Program-made: the position numbers and the translations under genes
DNA from: Ardenticatenaceae bacterium
Lineage (GTDB): Bacteria > Chloroflexota > Anaerolineae > Promineifilales > Promineifilaceae
NCBI GenBank assembly: GCA_030065875.1
Contig: JASJCR010000060.1
Span: 1-41,949 of the forward strand
Direction: 5' to 3'
Length of the DNA stretch: 41,949 nt
Notes under the pieces: generated by a model
The model's input: only the letters and a program-made list of their open reading frames with translations
The model's database searches: none
Told to the model about the DNA's origin: nothing
In this document: positions 8,654 through 16,163 of the stretch, piece by piece
How positions within the stretch are numbered: position 1 is the first letter of the stretch
Layout: each line of letters begins with the position of its first letter

Positions 8654-9481
8654 TCAGGAGGCATTGATTTGTGTTGCATAACGGCCGGGAGTGACCCCCA
8701 CGACCCGTTTAAAGCGCCGTGTTAAATGGCTTTGACTGCTAAATCCGGTCGACTGGGCCACCTCGGCCAGCGGCCGGCCCTGCTCAATTAGCTGCTGCGC
8801 GCGTCGTATCCGCACGTCTTGCAAAAAGGCATGAGGCGGCAGCCCCACCTCACGGCGAAAGACCCGCAGAAAATAGTACGGGCTGAGAGCCACATGATCC
8901 GCCAGATCGGTGAGGGAAATCGATTGGTCGAAATGGCTCTCCAGGTATTCACGGGCCTGACGGACGGCGCGCCGCTCGTGCCCCAGCGGCCGTTCAGCCG
9001 GCTGTAAGTCGGCATAGCGGCGAATGAGCTCAGCCATCGTGGTTAAATATTGCGCCTCGGCCGCCAGCGGATTGTCTTCGCCCTTGAGGGCATCATGCAG
9101 GGCGATAAAAGCTTGCGTCATAACCGGATCATCCACGCGCACCTCTTTAAAATAAGGAATCCTATTGGACCGGTCGCTCAGCTCGGCCGCCACCGCCTGC
9201 AAACTGGCGACCGTCGGATAAAGTGAGCGAAGCAAAAACCCCTGCTCGGTGGCCGGTTCGCCGGTGTGAATCACGCCCGGATTGATCATAATTAACCCGC
9301 TGGGCGGGGTGATATATTTGGTCCCTCTGTGCAAAAAAGATTGAACACCTCGCTCAATGAGGCAAATCACGTATTGGTCGTGGCTGTGGCGCGGGTAAGC
9401 ATACTTAACATAAAATGCCTGCAGCGAATTTATGTCAAGCTGTGGATTATACCAAAATCGCCGCTTCTCAGGGCTAGACAT
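8654..9481 (-). CDS. AraC family transcriptional regulator
   Basis: 275 aa. Residues about 20-140 form a cupin-like AraC ligand domain (YPRHSHDQYVICLIERG, then LIMINPGVIHTGEP). Residues about 175-272 carry two helix-turn-helix motifs: ISLTDLADHVALSPYYFLR, and PLAEVAQSTGFSSQSHLTR followed by the family signature FKRVVGVTPGRYA. It is the first gene of a unit with a LysE exporter and a DUF2000 protein and probably activates it. This regulator-exporter arrangement suggests response to a toxic amino acid or analogue, which is inference. Confidence 0.92.
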   Translation of the reverse strand: MSSPEKRRFWYNPQLDINSLQAFYVKYAYPRHSHDQYVICLIERGVQSFLHRGTKYITPPSGLIMINPGVIHTGEPATEQGFLLRSLYPTVASLQAVAAELSDRSNRIPYFKEVRVDDPVMTQAFIALHDALKGEDNPLAAEAQYLTTMAELIRRYADLQPAERPLGHERRAVRQAREYLESHFDQSISLTDLADHVALSPYYFLRVFRREVGLPPHAFLQDVRIRRAQQLIEQGRPLAEVAQSTGFSSQSHLTRRFKRVVGVTPGRYATQINAS

Positions 9482-9799
9482 AGCAAAACCTCTCTAAACT
9501 CCCCTACTGTACCATTAATCCCCGAGGGCAGTCTTGCATAATATTGCCCTTTTCCAATTCATGATGATTTATTTATCCTGGAAATTTGCAAAATCCCCTT
9601 AATCCCTTTAATCCCCTTAATCCCCTAATCTTTGTTAAGTATGTCACACTTCATTTTTTTAATCAGGATGACACGAATTAAAAGGATTTTCTGGTTTAAG
9701 GTGGGAAATTCGTGTAATTCGTGAAATCTTGTTTTTAAATTTTGTACTTTGACCCACTTAAATCATTCAGCACGTGCTTAAAAAATTGACAAAAGGTGA
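9482..9799. other. Intergenic region with degenerate repeats
   Basis: No gene is visible. It contains four tandem 9-mers (see 9592-9627) and a degenerate relative of the window-wide GGATT/ACAGATT repeat near 9665-9735. At 9737-9763 an AT-rich stretch closely matches 15134-15160. Promoter elements for the AraC gene are expected near 9482-9560, but I cannot assign them. Confidence 0.5.
9592..9627. repeat. Four tandem 9-mers, AATCCCCTT type
   Basis: Units are AATCCCCTT, AATCCCTTT, AATCCCCTT and AATCCCCTA, directly adjoining. No coding role is visible. Confidence 0.85.
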
Positions 9800-10948
9800 T
9801 TAAAATTCCAGGCCGTAGAGCGCTTCCGCCTGCTGCTGCTGAACCCATCCCGGAATCATCCGAAAGGCCACATTTCGCAGCCGGCGCGGCCATGATTTTG
9901 TCATGTGAGCCATTTGACCGAGCCGCCAGGCGGTTGCCGCCACGCGCGTCGCCTTCGGCCGACGAATTTGCTCATATTTCTGGAAGGCATCGGCAATGGA
10001 AAGATTTTGAGCCAGCACATGGGCAAACGCCCCTGCATCCTCAATCGCCTGGGCACCCCCCTGCCCCAAATTGGGGGTCATGGCGTGGGCGGCATCCCCA
10101 ATAAGCACCACTCGGCCCTGATGCCAGCGCTTAAGCGGAGGAATATCATTCAAATCCACCCGGATAATCTCTTCCACTGAGGTGTGGTTGATGATGTCAC
10201 GCACCGGCCGCGGGAAATCAGCGTAGCGATTGTGCAGCATGTTGAGGAGCCCGGCCGGCATCGAACCACCGGCCGGTTCTTTGAACGGCGCAAACCAGTA
10301 CACCTTGTTTGCCCCAACGGCCGAATAGCCAAAGCGCGCCCGGCCGCCCCAGATTTCGCGCACCGTGCGCACATCAGGCAGGGTGATATCGGCCACGCCG
10401 AGATAGCAGCTCTGCCCGGAATAGCGCAGCTTGATATCGGGCACCACCGCCTCGCGGACAACTGAGCGAATGCCGTCTGCCCCGATCACAATATCGGCGG
10501 CTGCGCTGGTCCCGTCGGCGAATAAAGCCGTTGCTGCCTCCCCATTTTGCTCGACCCCCACACATCGCTTGTTTAAATAAAGCGCCCCGGGCTGCAGGGC
10601 AGCGGTCAGGGCGGCCTGCAAATCGGCGCGCAGGATCGACGTGGTGGTGCGGCCGAAACGATTCTCAACCGCCTCCAGGTCAATTCTCTGCAGCAGGCCC
10701 GCTCTTTTGTCGTGGATTTCAATCCCTTGAAGGGGAATTCCACGATCCGCCACGACATCACCCAAATTGAGGCGATCCAAAACCAGCATGGCATTTGTTG
10801 GCAGCCAGATCCCTTTGCCGGTTGGCCGGATTTCCGGAGCCGCTTCATACACATGAACGTTAAACCCCCGCTGCTGAAGCGCCACGGCCGTGCTCAATCC
10901 ACCGATACCGCCGCCGATAACAATAATTTTAATTTGTTGTTTCACCAT
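9800..10948 (-). CDS. FAD-dependent aromatic-hydroxylase-type monooxygenase
   Basis: 382 aa. Start chosen at ATG 10948 because GGAGAG lies 7-12 bases upstream; an in-frame GTG at 10966 is less likely. The N-terminal Rossmann motif IIVIGGGIGGLSTAVAL binds the ADP part of FAD. GADGIRSVVREAVVP is the DG motif of group A flavin monooxygenases, and VVLIGDAAHAMTPNLGQGG is the GD motif contacting the FAD ribityl chain. All three are intact, so the enzyme should be active in NAD(P)H-dependent hydroxylation of an aromatic or polyketide-like compound. Substrate unknown. A TetR regulator lies upstream on the same strand, probably its local regulator. Confidence 0.9.
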   Translation of the reverse strand: MVKQQIKIIVIGGGIGGLSTAVALQQRGFNVHVYEAAPEIRPTGKGIWLPTNAMLVLDRLNLGDVVADRGIPLQGIEIHDKRAGLLQRIDLEAVENRFGRTTTSILRADLQAALTAALQPGALYLNKRCVGVEQNGEAATALFADGTSAAADIVIGADGIRSVVREAVVPDIKLRYSGQSCYLGVADITLPDVRTVREIWGGRARFGYSAVGANKVYWFAPFKEPAGGSMPAGLLNMLHNRYADFPRPVRDIINHTSVEEIIRVDLNDIPPLKRWHQGRVVLIGDAAHAMTPNLGQGGAQAIEDAGAFAHVLAQNLSIADAFQKYEQIRRPKATRVAATAWRLGQMAHMTKSWPRRLRNVAFRMIPGWVQQQQAEALYGLEF

Positions 10949-10961
10949 AAGTTGACTCTCC

Positions 10962-11045
10962 AGCACAGCCGCGGGTTATTGCCGCTTAGAGCGATAAATC
11001 CAGACTAATCTGTGAAATCCGCGGCTGTTTTTTCTTTGTAAAGTA
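10962..11045. repeat. Degenerate copy of the intergenic repeat core
   Basis: The stretch holds GCCGCGGGTTATTG..., then AATCTGTGAAATCCGCGGCT, followed by a T-rich run. It resembles the core of the MITE-like family (copies at 1788, 11861, 26219 and 33496) but lacks clear terminal inverted repeats and target duplications. It lies between the TetR gene and the monooxygenase gene. Confidence 0.5.
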
Positions 11046-11089
11046 TCACCGATCCAAGCCGATGTCATGGGTCGAAAGATGTACGCCCG

Positions 11090-11656
11090 CTACTTCTTAA
11101 TTTTTCGGCCCTCAAGAAAATTTTCAATCAGCAATTCCAAATCAACCTGCGGGATCGAAACGTCAGCAGCCACCCCACTCAAAATTCTGTTGAGCAAGAG
11201 CGGCCCAAACAAACCGCCAAGCGAATGAAACGGATTTTCCGGCCGCAACACCCCTTCCGCCTGATACCGTTTGATCAGGTTCATCACCAGCTCAATTGAG
11301 GTTAAAGTGCCTTTAATCACCTCTACCAGCTCGGGATAGCGCACCAGTTCGGAGAGCAGCAGAAAAAACATTCGACCCGTGCTTTTGCTAGAGCGCTCAT
11401 AGAGCATTAGCAGATCCAGCAAATCGGCCGCCACATCTCCCGTGTACACCACGTCGCTTTCCTCGAGGTGGAAGCCAAAGTGAGATACAGCAGCAACAAC
11501 CAGCTTGGCTTTACTCCCGTATTTGCGAAAAAGGGTTGCTTCACTAATTTGGGCCTGTTCAGCAATATATCGGGTCGTTGCTCCCAAATAACCGTGGGCC
11601 AGAAGGGCATCAATGGTCACCTGATAAATATATTGGTCATCAATTACTTTTGGCAT
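11090..11656 (-). CDS. TetR family transcriptional regulator
   Basis: 188 aa from ATG 11656, preceded by AAAGGTGG; an in-frame upstream start at 11695 has no such site. The N-terminal 50 residues form the TetR helix-turn-helix (LLAHGYLGATTRYIAEQAQI, then EATLFRKYGSKAKLV). The rest is the variable all-helical ligand and dimer domain. It probably represses itself and the downstream FAD monooxygenase, 141 bases away on the same strand. The C-terminal part gives no ligand clue. Confidence 0.9.
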   Translation of the reverse strand: MPKVIDDQYIYQVTIDALLAHGYLGATTRYIAEQAQISEATLFRKYGSKAKLVVAAVSHFGFHLEESDVVYTGDVAADLLDLLMLYERSSKSTGRMFFLLLSELVRYPELVEVIKGTLTSIELVMNLIKRYQAEGVLRPENPFHSLGGLFGPLLLNRILSGVAADVSIPQVDLELLIENFLEGRKIKK

Positions 11657-11714
11657 AGCCACCTTTCTCTCATATTTCTGCCTATTTTGCCACACTCTCT
11701 AATTCGTTAAGTAG

Positions 11715-11860
11715 TTAACCCAAGTTGCGACCTTTTGACGCGACCGAATAGTCGCTATGGAAACCAAAACCGGATAGTTGATTAACGCGATTTATCGCGT
11801 TTCGGTCCCTTTGGCCGATGAATTTATTCATCGGGAAGGTAAGGTAGCAACTTAGGTTAA
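11715..11860. mobile_element. 146-bp element with 20-bp terminal inverted repeats
   Basis: The left end TTAACCCAAGTTGCGACCTT and the reverse complement of the right end (11841-11860) agree at 18 of 20 positions. GTAG flanks both sides (11711-11714, 11861-11864), consistent with a 4-bp target duplication. The interior has two strong hairpins, CGCGAT-TT-ATCGCG and CCGATGAAT-TT-ATTCATCGG. There is no coding capacity. It appears to sit inside the left end of the next repeat element, since TTAAGTAGTTAA occurs at both junctions. Confidence 0.7.
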
Positions 11861-11973
11861 GTAGTTAACAAGAAGAATTGTTAAAAAAAGCCACGGATTA
11901 ACACGGATTTTCACAGATTTCTCTCCCTAATCTGCGGACACCTTCTTCAGAAAACTTTTTGTAACTTACCTAA
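11857..11973 (+). mobile_element. MITE-like element, copy B (109-bp body)
   Basis: The body at 11861-11969 starts GTAGTTAACAAGAAG and ends CTTTTTGTAACTTAC. Flanks are TTAA on the left and CTAA on the right. The core GCCACGGATTAACACGGATT is followed by TTCACAGATTTCTCTCCCTA and a CTGCGGACACC end shared with the copy at 33496. The left end seems disturbed by the adjoining element at 11715. Confidence 0.7.
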
Positions 11974-12001
11974 CGCCAAAAAAGAATCCTAAATGAATTC
12001 C

Positions 12002-12021
12002 ATGCAAGTGTTGACTTGCAT
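12002..12021. promoter_or_regulatory. 20-bp palindromic operator candidate over the -35 box
   Basis: ATGCAAGTGTTGACTTGCAT: two perfect 8-bp arms around GTTG. The -35 hexamer TTGACT lies inside it, so a dimeric regulator bound here would block polymerase and repress the Fe-S protein gene at 12098. The regulator is unknown; the TetR at 11090 is the nearest candidate. Confidence 0.65.
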
Positions 12022-12039
12022 AAAAGTTTGTGGTATTTT
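12011..12039 (+). promoter_or_regulatory. Sigma-70-type promoter for the Fe-S protein gene
   Basis: TTGACT (12011-12016), a 17-base spacer and TATTTT (12034-12039) give a near-consensus housekeeping promoter. Transcription would start near 12046, leaving a leader of about 50 bases with GGAG 8 bases before the ATG at 12098. Confidence 0.65.
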
Positions 12040-12097
12040 ATTGAGAGTGATTGCTATCAATAAAATATTATTGTAGCGGCTTTATGGAGATTTTAAA

Positions 12098-13147
12098 ATG
12101 ATGAAAGATATAATTTTTGAAAAATTAATGCCCGCCAGCGCATCCAAAAAAGGCGGCATTTCTTTGGACTCGATGCTGGAGGTTATGGATCGCGAGCTGG
12201 AAAATTTTACCCAGCTCGTGCAGCCGGCCCCGTCTTCCAGCCCCAGGACCCCGTTTGACCAGCCGGACGGCAGCACACGCTCGCCTTCGGAAAACATGAC
12301 CACCAAACAGATGTTGAGCCTGCTGCCCATCATGGGTCCATTGATGCTGGGGATGAAAAAGAGCGCAAAATTTTACGACGGCACCTTTGAGCCCACCCGC
12401 TCAGAAGCCGATCCAGCCTTTATTGCCGAGCTGGAAAAGGTCGCTCGCCAGGCCGGCGCGGTGTCGATCAGCTATGTCAAAGTGCCGCCAACCGGCATTT
12501 TTAAAGAGAAGGGAATCCCGTATGAAAACGCCATCGTCTTTACGGTTGAAATGGACAAGGAAAAGATGGACAGCGCCCCCAGCTTTGATGCCTTTGCTGA
12601 AGTAGCCAAGGGGTACAAAAACCTGGCCGTGGTTTCCAACAAGCTGACGCGTATGATGCGTAAGGCTGGCTTTGCCGCCTATCCCGGCACCGCCCTGGGC
12701 GGCCTGACCGATTATCCGTACCTGGCGGAATTGGCCGGTCTGGGGGCGATCGGGTATCACGGTCTGCTAATCACCCCCGAGAATGGGGCCCGGTTGCGCA
12801 TCAACACGATTTATACCAATATCACCAACCTGCCGATACCGGATAAAGATGAAAACGAACATCTGTGGATACGTGATTTTTGCGCCATGTGTAAAAAATG
12901 TATCCGTAAATGCCCGGTCAAGGCGATCTACAACGAACCCAAGCTGCGGCCGGACGGCGGCCGGCAGTGTATCGACCACGATTCCTGCCGCACCTATTTC
13001 GAAAACAATCACGGCTGCGCCATTTGCCTGGTCGTCTGCCCCTTCAGCCAGGTCGGCTACGACAAAGTTCACGATCGGTTTAAAGGCAATCCCAACGCCC
13101 CCGAGATCCGGATCTTGCTTGAACCGCAGCATGAGTTGACGACCTGA
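12098..13147 (+). CDS. Soluble 2x[4Fe-4S] protein, RdhA/QueG-like
   Basis: 349 aa with no TAT or Sec signal. Residues about 100-245 form the nitroreductase-like domain shared by reductive dehalogenases and epoxyqueuosine reductase, ending in LAELAGLGAIGYHGLLITPE and ARLRINTIYT, typical of the RdhA corrinoid region. Two Fe-S motifs follow: C262xxC265xxC268xxxC272P, then C291, C297 and C307xxC310xxxC314P. Without a TAT signal it cannot be a respiratory, exported RdhA. Likely options are a cytoplasmic NAD(P)H-linked dehalogenase-like enzyme or an uncharacterised corrinoid/Fe-S reductase. A strong promoter with a palindromic operator suggests tight regulation. The start has GGAG at 8 bases; a second ATG follows immediately. 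Confidence 0.8.
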   Translation: MMKDIIFEKLMPASASKKGGISLDSMLEVMDRELENFTQLVQPAPSSSPRTPFDQPDGSTRSPSENMTTKQMLSLLPIMGPLMLGMKKSAKFYDGTFEPTRSEADPAFIAELEKVARQAGAVSISYVKVPPTGIFKEKGIPYENAIVFTVEMDKEKMDSAPSFDAFAEVAKGYKNLAVVSNKLTRMMRKAGFAAYPGTALGGLTDYPYLAELAGLGAIGYHGLLITPENGARLRINTIYTNITNLPIPDKDENEHLWIRDFCAMCKKCIRKCPVKAIYNEPKLRPDGGRQCIDHDSCRTYFENNHGCAICLVVCPFSQVGYDKVHDRFKGNPNAPEIRILLEPQHELTT

Positions 13148-13170
13148 CCCCCCAGCTATTCCAAAATAAT

Positions 13171-13198
13171 GTAGGGGCTTGGCTAGCCAAGCCCTTAC
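13171..13198. terminator. Palindromic hairpin between convergent genes
   Basis: GGGCTTGGCTAGCCAAGCCC (13175-13194) is a perfect palindrome extended outward by GTAG/TTAC pairing. It lies 24 bases after the Fe-S gene stop and could end transcription from either side, but has no T-run. The GTAGGG start followed by a palindrome also resembles the repeat at 17348-17478, so it may be a dispersed palindromic repeat. Confidence 0.55.
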
Positions 13199-13335
13199 AG
13201 ACGAGAATCGGACCAATCGCCCTCGGACCACCTCTCTCTTGAGCATATAAGGATCCCGCCAACCTCCAAAGAAAGTAACCTTTGCTGAAAGAGAAGCGTT
13301 CCCTTTATGGCCTTCTGAGCCTGAAAGCAGCTTGA

Positions 13336-13375
13336 CGAGATTCCTCGCTCCGCTGCTCATGCTGAGCAATGACAG
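13336..13375. repeat. Copy of a GTCATTGC..AGCG..GGAATCTCG type repeat
   Basis: Read on the minus strand this is TGTCATTGCTCAGCATGAGC followed by AGCGGAGCGAGGAATCTCG. Strings of the form GTCATTGCGAGCGAAGCGAAGCAATCTC recur between genes of many unrelated bacteria. This looks like a diverged member. It carries no gene and ends just before the stop of the FAD enzyme gene at 13384. Confidence 0.5.
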
Positions 13376-13383
13376 GGGTTTGC

Positions 13384-14718
13384 TCAGACTTCTTTTGCCG
13401 ATGGCTGTTTTCCCCACAATACCCGCCAAACAATATTCGGGTGGAAAAGCGAGGTTGGCTGCTTAACCAGATGCATGACGTTAAACAGGGCCTGAAACAC
13501 CCTCGAATCACCGTTCGCCACCTGCATCAGCCGCCTAAAATAAGCGGCCACAACACCGGGCATCGATGGTGGGATCCCCTCTGTTTGAGGGTACAAAAAA
13601 TCTTCTCCGACGGTTAGCTGCCAGGGAACGCCGACAACCCGGGCGATTTGCTTGAAAAAGGGTTTCCAGAATGTTTCATTTAGCGGCCGCTTCTCCAGCA
13701 GACGGTCTAACACCTCAACCTGCAGCGCCGCCGAAGTCATCCCCTGGCCGTACACCGGGTTCAGCGCGCAAATCGCGTCACCCAACACCAAATATCCCGC
13801 CGGGAAGCTGCTGAGCTTCTCGTAATGAAGCCAGCGAGTCCTGGGAATATTATAGGTGACAATGTCCCCCAGCGGCTCCAAACCCTCCATCACATCGGCG
13901 ATGTCGCTCGTCAATAACGCCCGGGCATGCGCTTCAAACTCGGCCGGGTCTTGAGAAGGGTTCTCACTTCCGCGGCCGTGCAGGGTGACGATCAGGCGCT
14001 CCCCTTCAATCGGCTGAACCGCACCCTGGCGCGCCTTAAAAGGCGGTTGACCACCGGTCACAATTAAGGTCCGAAACCCCCGAGGCCGGCGGTAGAGGCG
14101 TGAGGCATAACGAATCTTGACGTGCACCTCCTCCAGTTCCGGTTGGGGATATCCGATTTCGGCCAGCCAGGCCGGGGATTTTGACCCTCGGCCGGTTGTG
14201 TCCACGACCAAATCAGCCTGAAGTTCCTGCTCCGGCCGACCGGCCAGCCGCACGCCGGTGATCCGTTGACCATCAGAATCACCGCACAATCCGGCCACCC
14301 TGGTCCCATCAGCAATCATAATATTGGGGATCTCAGCTGCGCGCTTGCGGATGGTTTTTTCGAGGAAAGGTCGGGTTAACATGACGCTTTTCAAGCCGGT
14401 CGCCACCTGCGGCCGATACCCTTCGTTGGCAAACCAGCACATATCCAAAGCCAAATCATCACTAACCACGGCGCCACCGGCCGCCAGTTCGGCCGTCAAA
14501 CCGGGAAAATACGCTTCCATGATTTGTAATCCCCGCGCCAGGACGATGTGCAGCTGATGTCCGTGTGGCACCCCCTTGCGCACCACACGGCGCTCTTCGA
14601 AGGCGTCTTTTTCAATAACAGTGACCCGCTGAAAGTGCTTGCTCAGAACGCGGGCGGTCAATAAACCGGCCATGCTCCCTCCCAGAACAATCGCGTGATC
14701 TTTTCGAATTAGATTCAT
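13384..14718 (-). CDS. FAD-dependent oxidoreductase/monooxygenase
   Basis: 444 aa. The N-terminus HAIVLGGSMAGLLTARVLSK is a GxGxxG-type FAD-binding Rossmann motif with Ser in the second position. VPHGHQLHIVLARG follows, seen in a family of FAD-binding monooxygenases of actinobacteria and Chloroflexota. LVVDTTGRGSKSP is the DG-like segment, and GYLVLGDAICALNPVYGQGM is the GD motif. The family is related to geranylgeranyl reductases and halogenases, but I see no halogenase WxWxIP motif. Substrate unknown. GGAG lies 7 bases before ATG 14718. It is convergent with the Fe-S protein gene; both may act on hydrophobic redox substrates, which is only a guess. Confidence 0.85.
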   Translation of the reverse strand: MNLIRKDHAIVLGGSMAGLLTARVLSKHFQRVTVIEKDAFEERRVVRKGVPHGHQLHIVLARGLQIMEAYFPGLTAELAAGGAVVSDDLALDMCWFANEGYRPQVATGLKSVMLTRPFLEKTIRKRAAEIPNIMIADGTRVAGLCGDSDGQRITGVRLAGRPEQELQADLVVDTTGRGSKSPAWLAEIGYPQPELEEVHVKIRYASRLYRRPRGFRTLIVTGGQPPFKARQGAVQPIEGERLIVTLHGRGSENPSQDPAEFEAHARALLTSDIADVMEGLEPLGDIVTYNIPRTRWLHYEKLSSFPAGYLVLGDAICALNPVYGQGMTSAALQVEVLDRLLEKRPLNETFWKPFFKQIARVVGVPWQLTVGEDFLYPQTEGIPPSMPGVVAAYFRRLMQVANGDSRVFQALFNVMHLVKQPTSLFHPNIVWRVLWGKQPSAKEV

Positions 14719-15179
14719 GGTATGTCTCCAAATCTCGGTTCATACACGTTTTAGAAATTAAGCTGTGAACGACCCGGATTTATTTCAAAAATTTTTTAAA
14801 GCAGTAGCCACAGATTTCGCAGATTAGAGAGAAAAATCAGAGTCAATCCGTGAAATCCGCGGCTGGGTTTTAATAAAACTACTGAAGTCTCATGCAGGAT
14901 ACATTTTTCCATGAATTAATTCGTCTAACTAAAGTTAAATCCAGGGTTTAGATGTTGAGAGGATAGGCGCCCGAAATAAACCCAGACTCTCTCACCGCTT
15001 TCAAAATCAGCGATTTTTGGTGCAACTTTTCGCGAATATCTACCGGTAATCAATTTAATTAGTCAATGTCCTTTTTCAGCAGCTCACAGTTCAAAGTTTA
15101 AAAGGCGCCTTACTTTCCGAGATAGCACGCTTCAAATTTTGCACTTGACACCACTTAATTTAGAGGAGCGAGAATAAAG
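14719..15179. other. Divergent intergenic region, 461 bp
   Basis: No gene is visible. A degenerate intergenic-repeat core lies at about 14808-14875 (GCCACAGATTTCGCAGATTA, then AATCCGTGAAATCCGCGGCT). TAACTAAAGTTA near 14930 is a small palindrome found again near 23650. The region must hold promoters for the FAD enzyme (left) and the membrane protein (right). TTGACA at 15145 has no convincing -10 partner. Confidence 0.5.
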
Positions 15180-16163
15180 ATGAAACAACTTTTTTTACGA
15201 TGGTCATTTCTGGGTTTGTCCTCAGCCATTATTGTCTTTTTTTCAGAAAAAGCGTATTGGTATCCACAAGGGTATGCGCTAGGCGAGCTCATTCTTTTTT
15301 ATGCGTTTCCTTTATTTGCCTGTCTGTGGGCAATTGATTACTTTCGGGCTCGACGTCTGTCAGCCCTCGTGTTAATCGGTGCGCTTTTGGGCTTTTTGGT
15401 TGAAGGGATATTAACCCCAGTGATTTTTGAGGGGGGACCACTTGATCCCATCATGCCGGGCTACTTTATTGGCTGGCATGGGTTATTGAGCTTCGTTCTG
15501 GGCTGGTACCTGCTCCGAAAATGGCTGATCAAGGGGCAGTGGGTCCGGCTCTTAATCGGGTCGACTCTATTCGGCCTGTTTTGGGGTGGATGGTCACCTA
15601 TTTACTGGCTGCCTGAAAATTTTGAGGGATTTGCCAATCCGGGGCAGTGGCCGGTGGTCGATTTTGCCTTCTACACCGTAACGTTTACGCTGCTGCTAAT
15701 CGGCAGCCACTGGCTGTTGGGAGCCGGTGGTTGGCAGGCGGCCTTTAAACCAGGTCGGGTTGAAAAAATAATTATCGGCGTCATTTTAATTTTCCTGTAT
15801 GCCACCCTTTCTTTCCCGGCCGCTCCTTTCGGCCTTTTTAAGCTAATCATCCTGTGTGCAATGGTATTCGTGCCGTTGAGAATCAATCGCCCACGCGAAG
15901 ATGATGGATCCATCCTGAACGAATTGGCCGGGCCAATTAATCCTTTTCATTTGTTGGGGCTGCTGGCCATCCCTCTAATGGCTACGGCCGTTTACGGCTT
16001 GACCGTCTCTGCTCAACCTTCCCCGGATTTTCTGCGGGCCATTAATGAGTTGACCCCTCTGGGGCAGGCAATGATCGGTCTTGTCCTGTTTTTGTGGGCC
16101 ATCATCGACACAATCCGGCCCCTTCAAATAACCAACCAAAGCGTCATAGGAGAAACAGCATGA
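15180..16163 (+). CDS. Polytopic membrane protein of unknown function
   Basis: 327 aa with about nine predicted membrane helices throughout and short loops. An acidic/Trp-rich outside segment occurs around residues 140-165 (FWGGWSPIYWLPENFEGF). I do not recognise a family. GAGGAG lies about 12 bases before the ATG. Its stop overlaps the start of the lipoprotein gene as ATGA, so the two are translationally coupled. The partner is a glycoside-hydrolase-like lipoprotein, so this protein may anchor, transport or process the same sugar substrate. Confidence 0.75.
   Translation: MKQLFLRWSFLGLSSAIIVFFSEKAYWYPQGYALGELILFYAFPLFACLWAIDYFRARRLSALVLIGALLGFLVEGILTPVIFEGGPLDPIMPGYFIGWHGLLSFVLGWYLLRKWLIKGQWVRLLIGSTLFGLFWGGWSPIYWLPENFEGFANPGQWPVVDFAFYTVTFTLLLIGSHWLLGAGGWQAAFKPGRVEKIIIGVILIFLYATLSFPAAPFGLFKLIILCAMVFVPLRINRPREDDGSILNELAGPINPFHLLGLLAIPLMATAVYGLTVSAQPSPDFLRAINELTPLGQAMIGLVLFLWAIIDTIRPLQITNQSVIGETA

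Noticed and set aside
12041..12065. Fur-box-like sequence downstream of the promoter
   Set aside because: Only loose similarity to the GATAATGATAATCATTATC pattern; the arms do not pair well enough to claim a site.
12767..13429. 220-residue minus-strand open frame opposite the Fe-S protein gene
   Set aside because: It is antisense to conserved Cys motifs and has no recognisable domain or ribosome-binding site.
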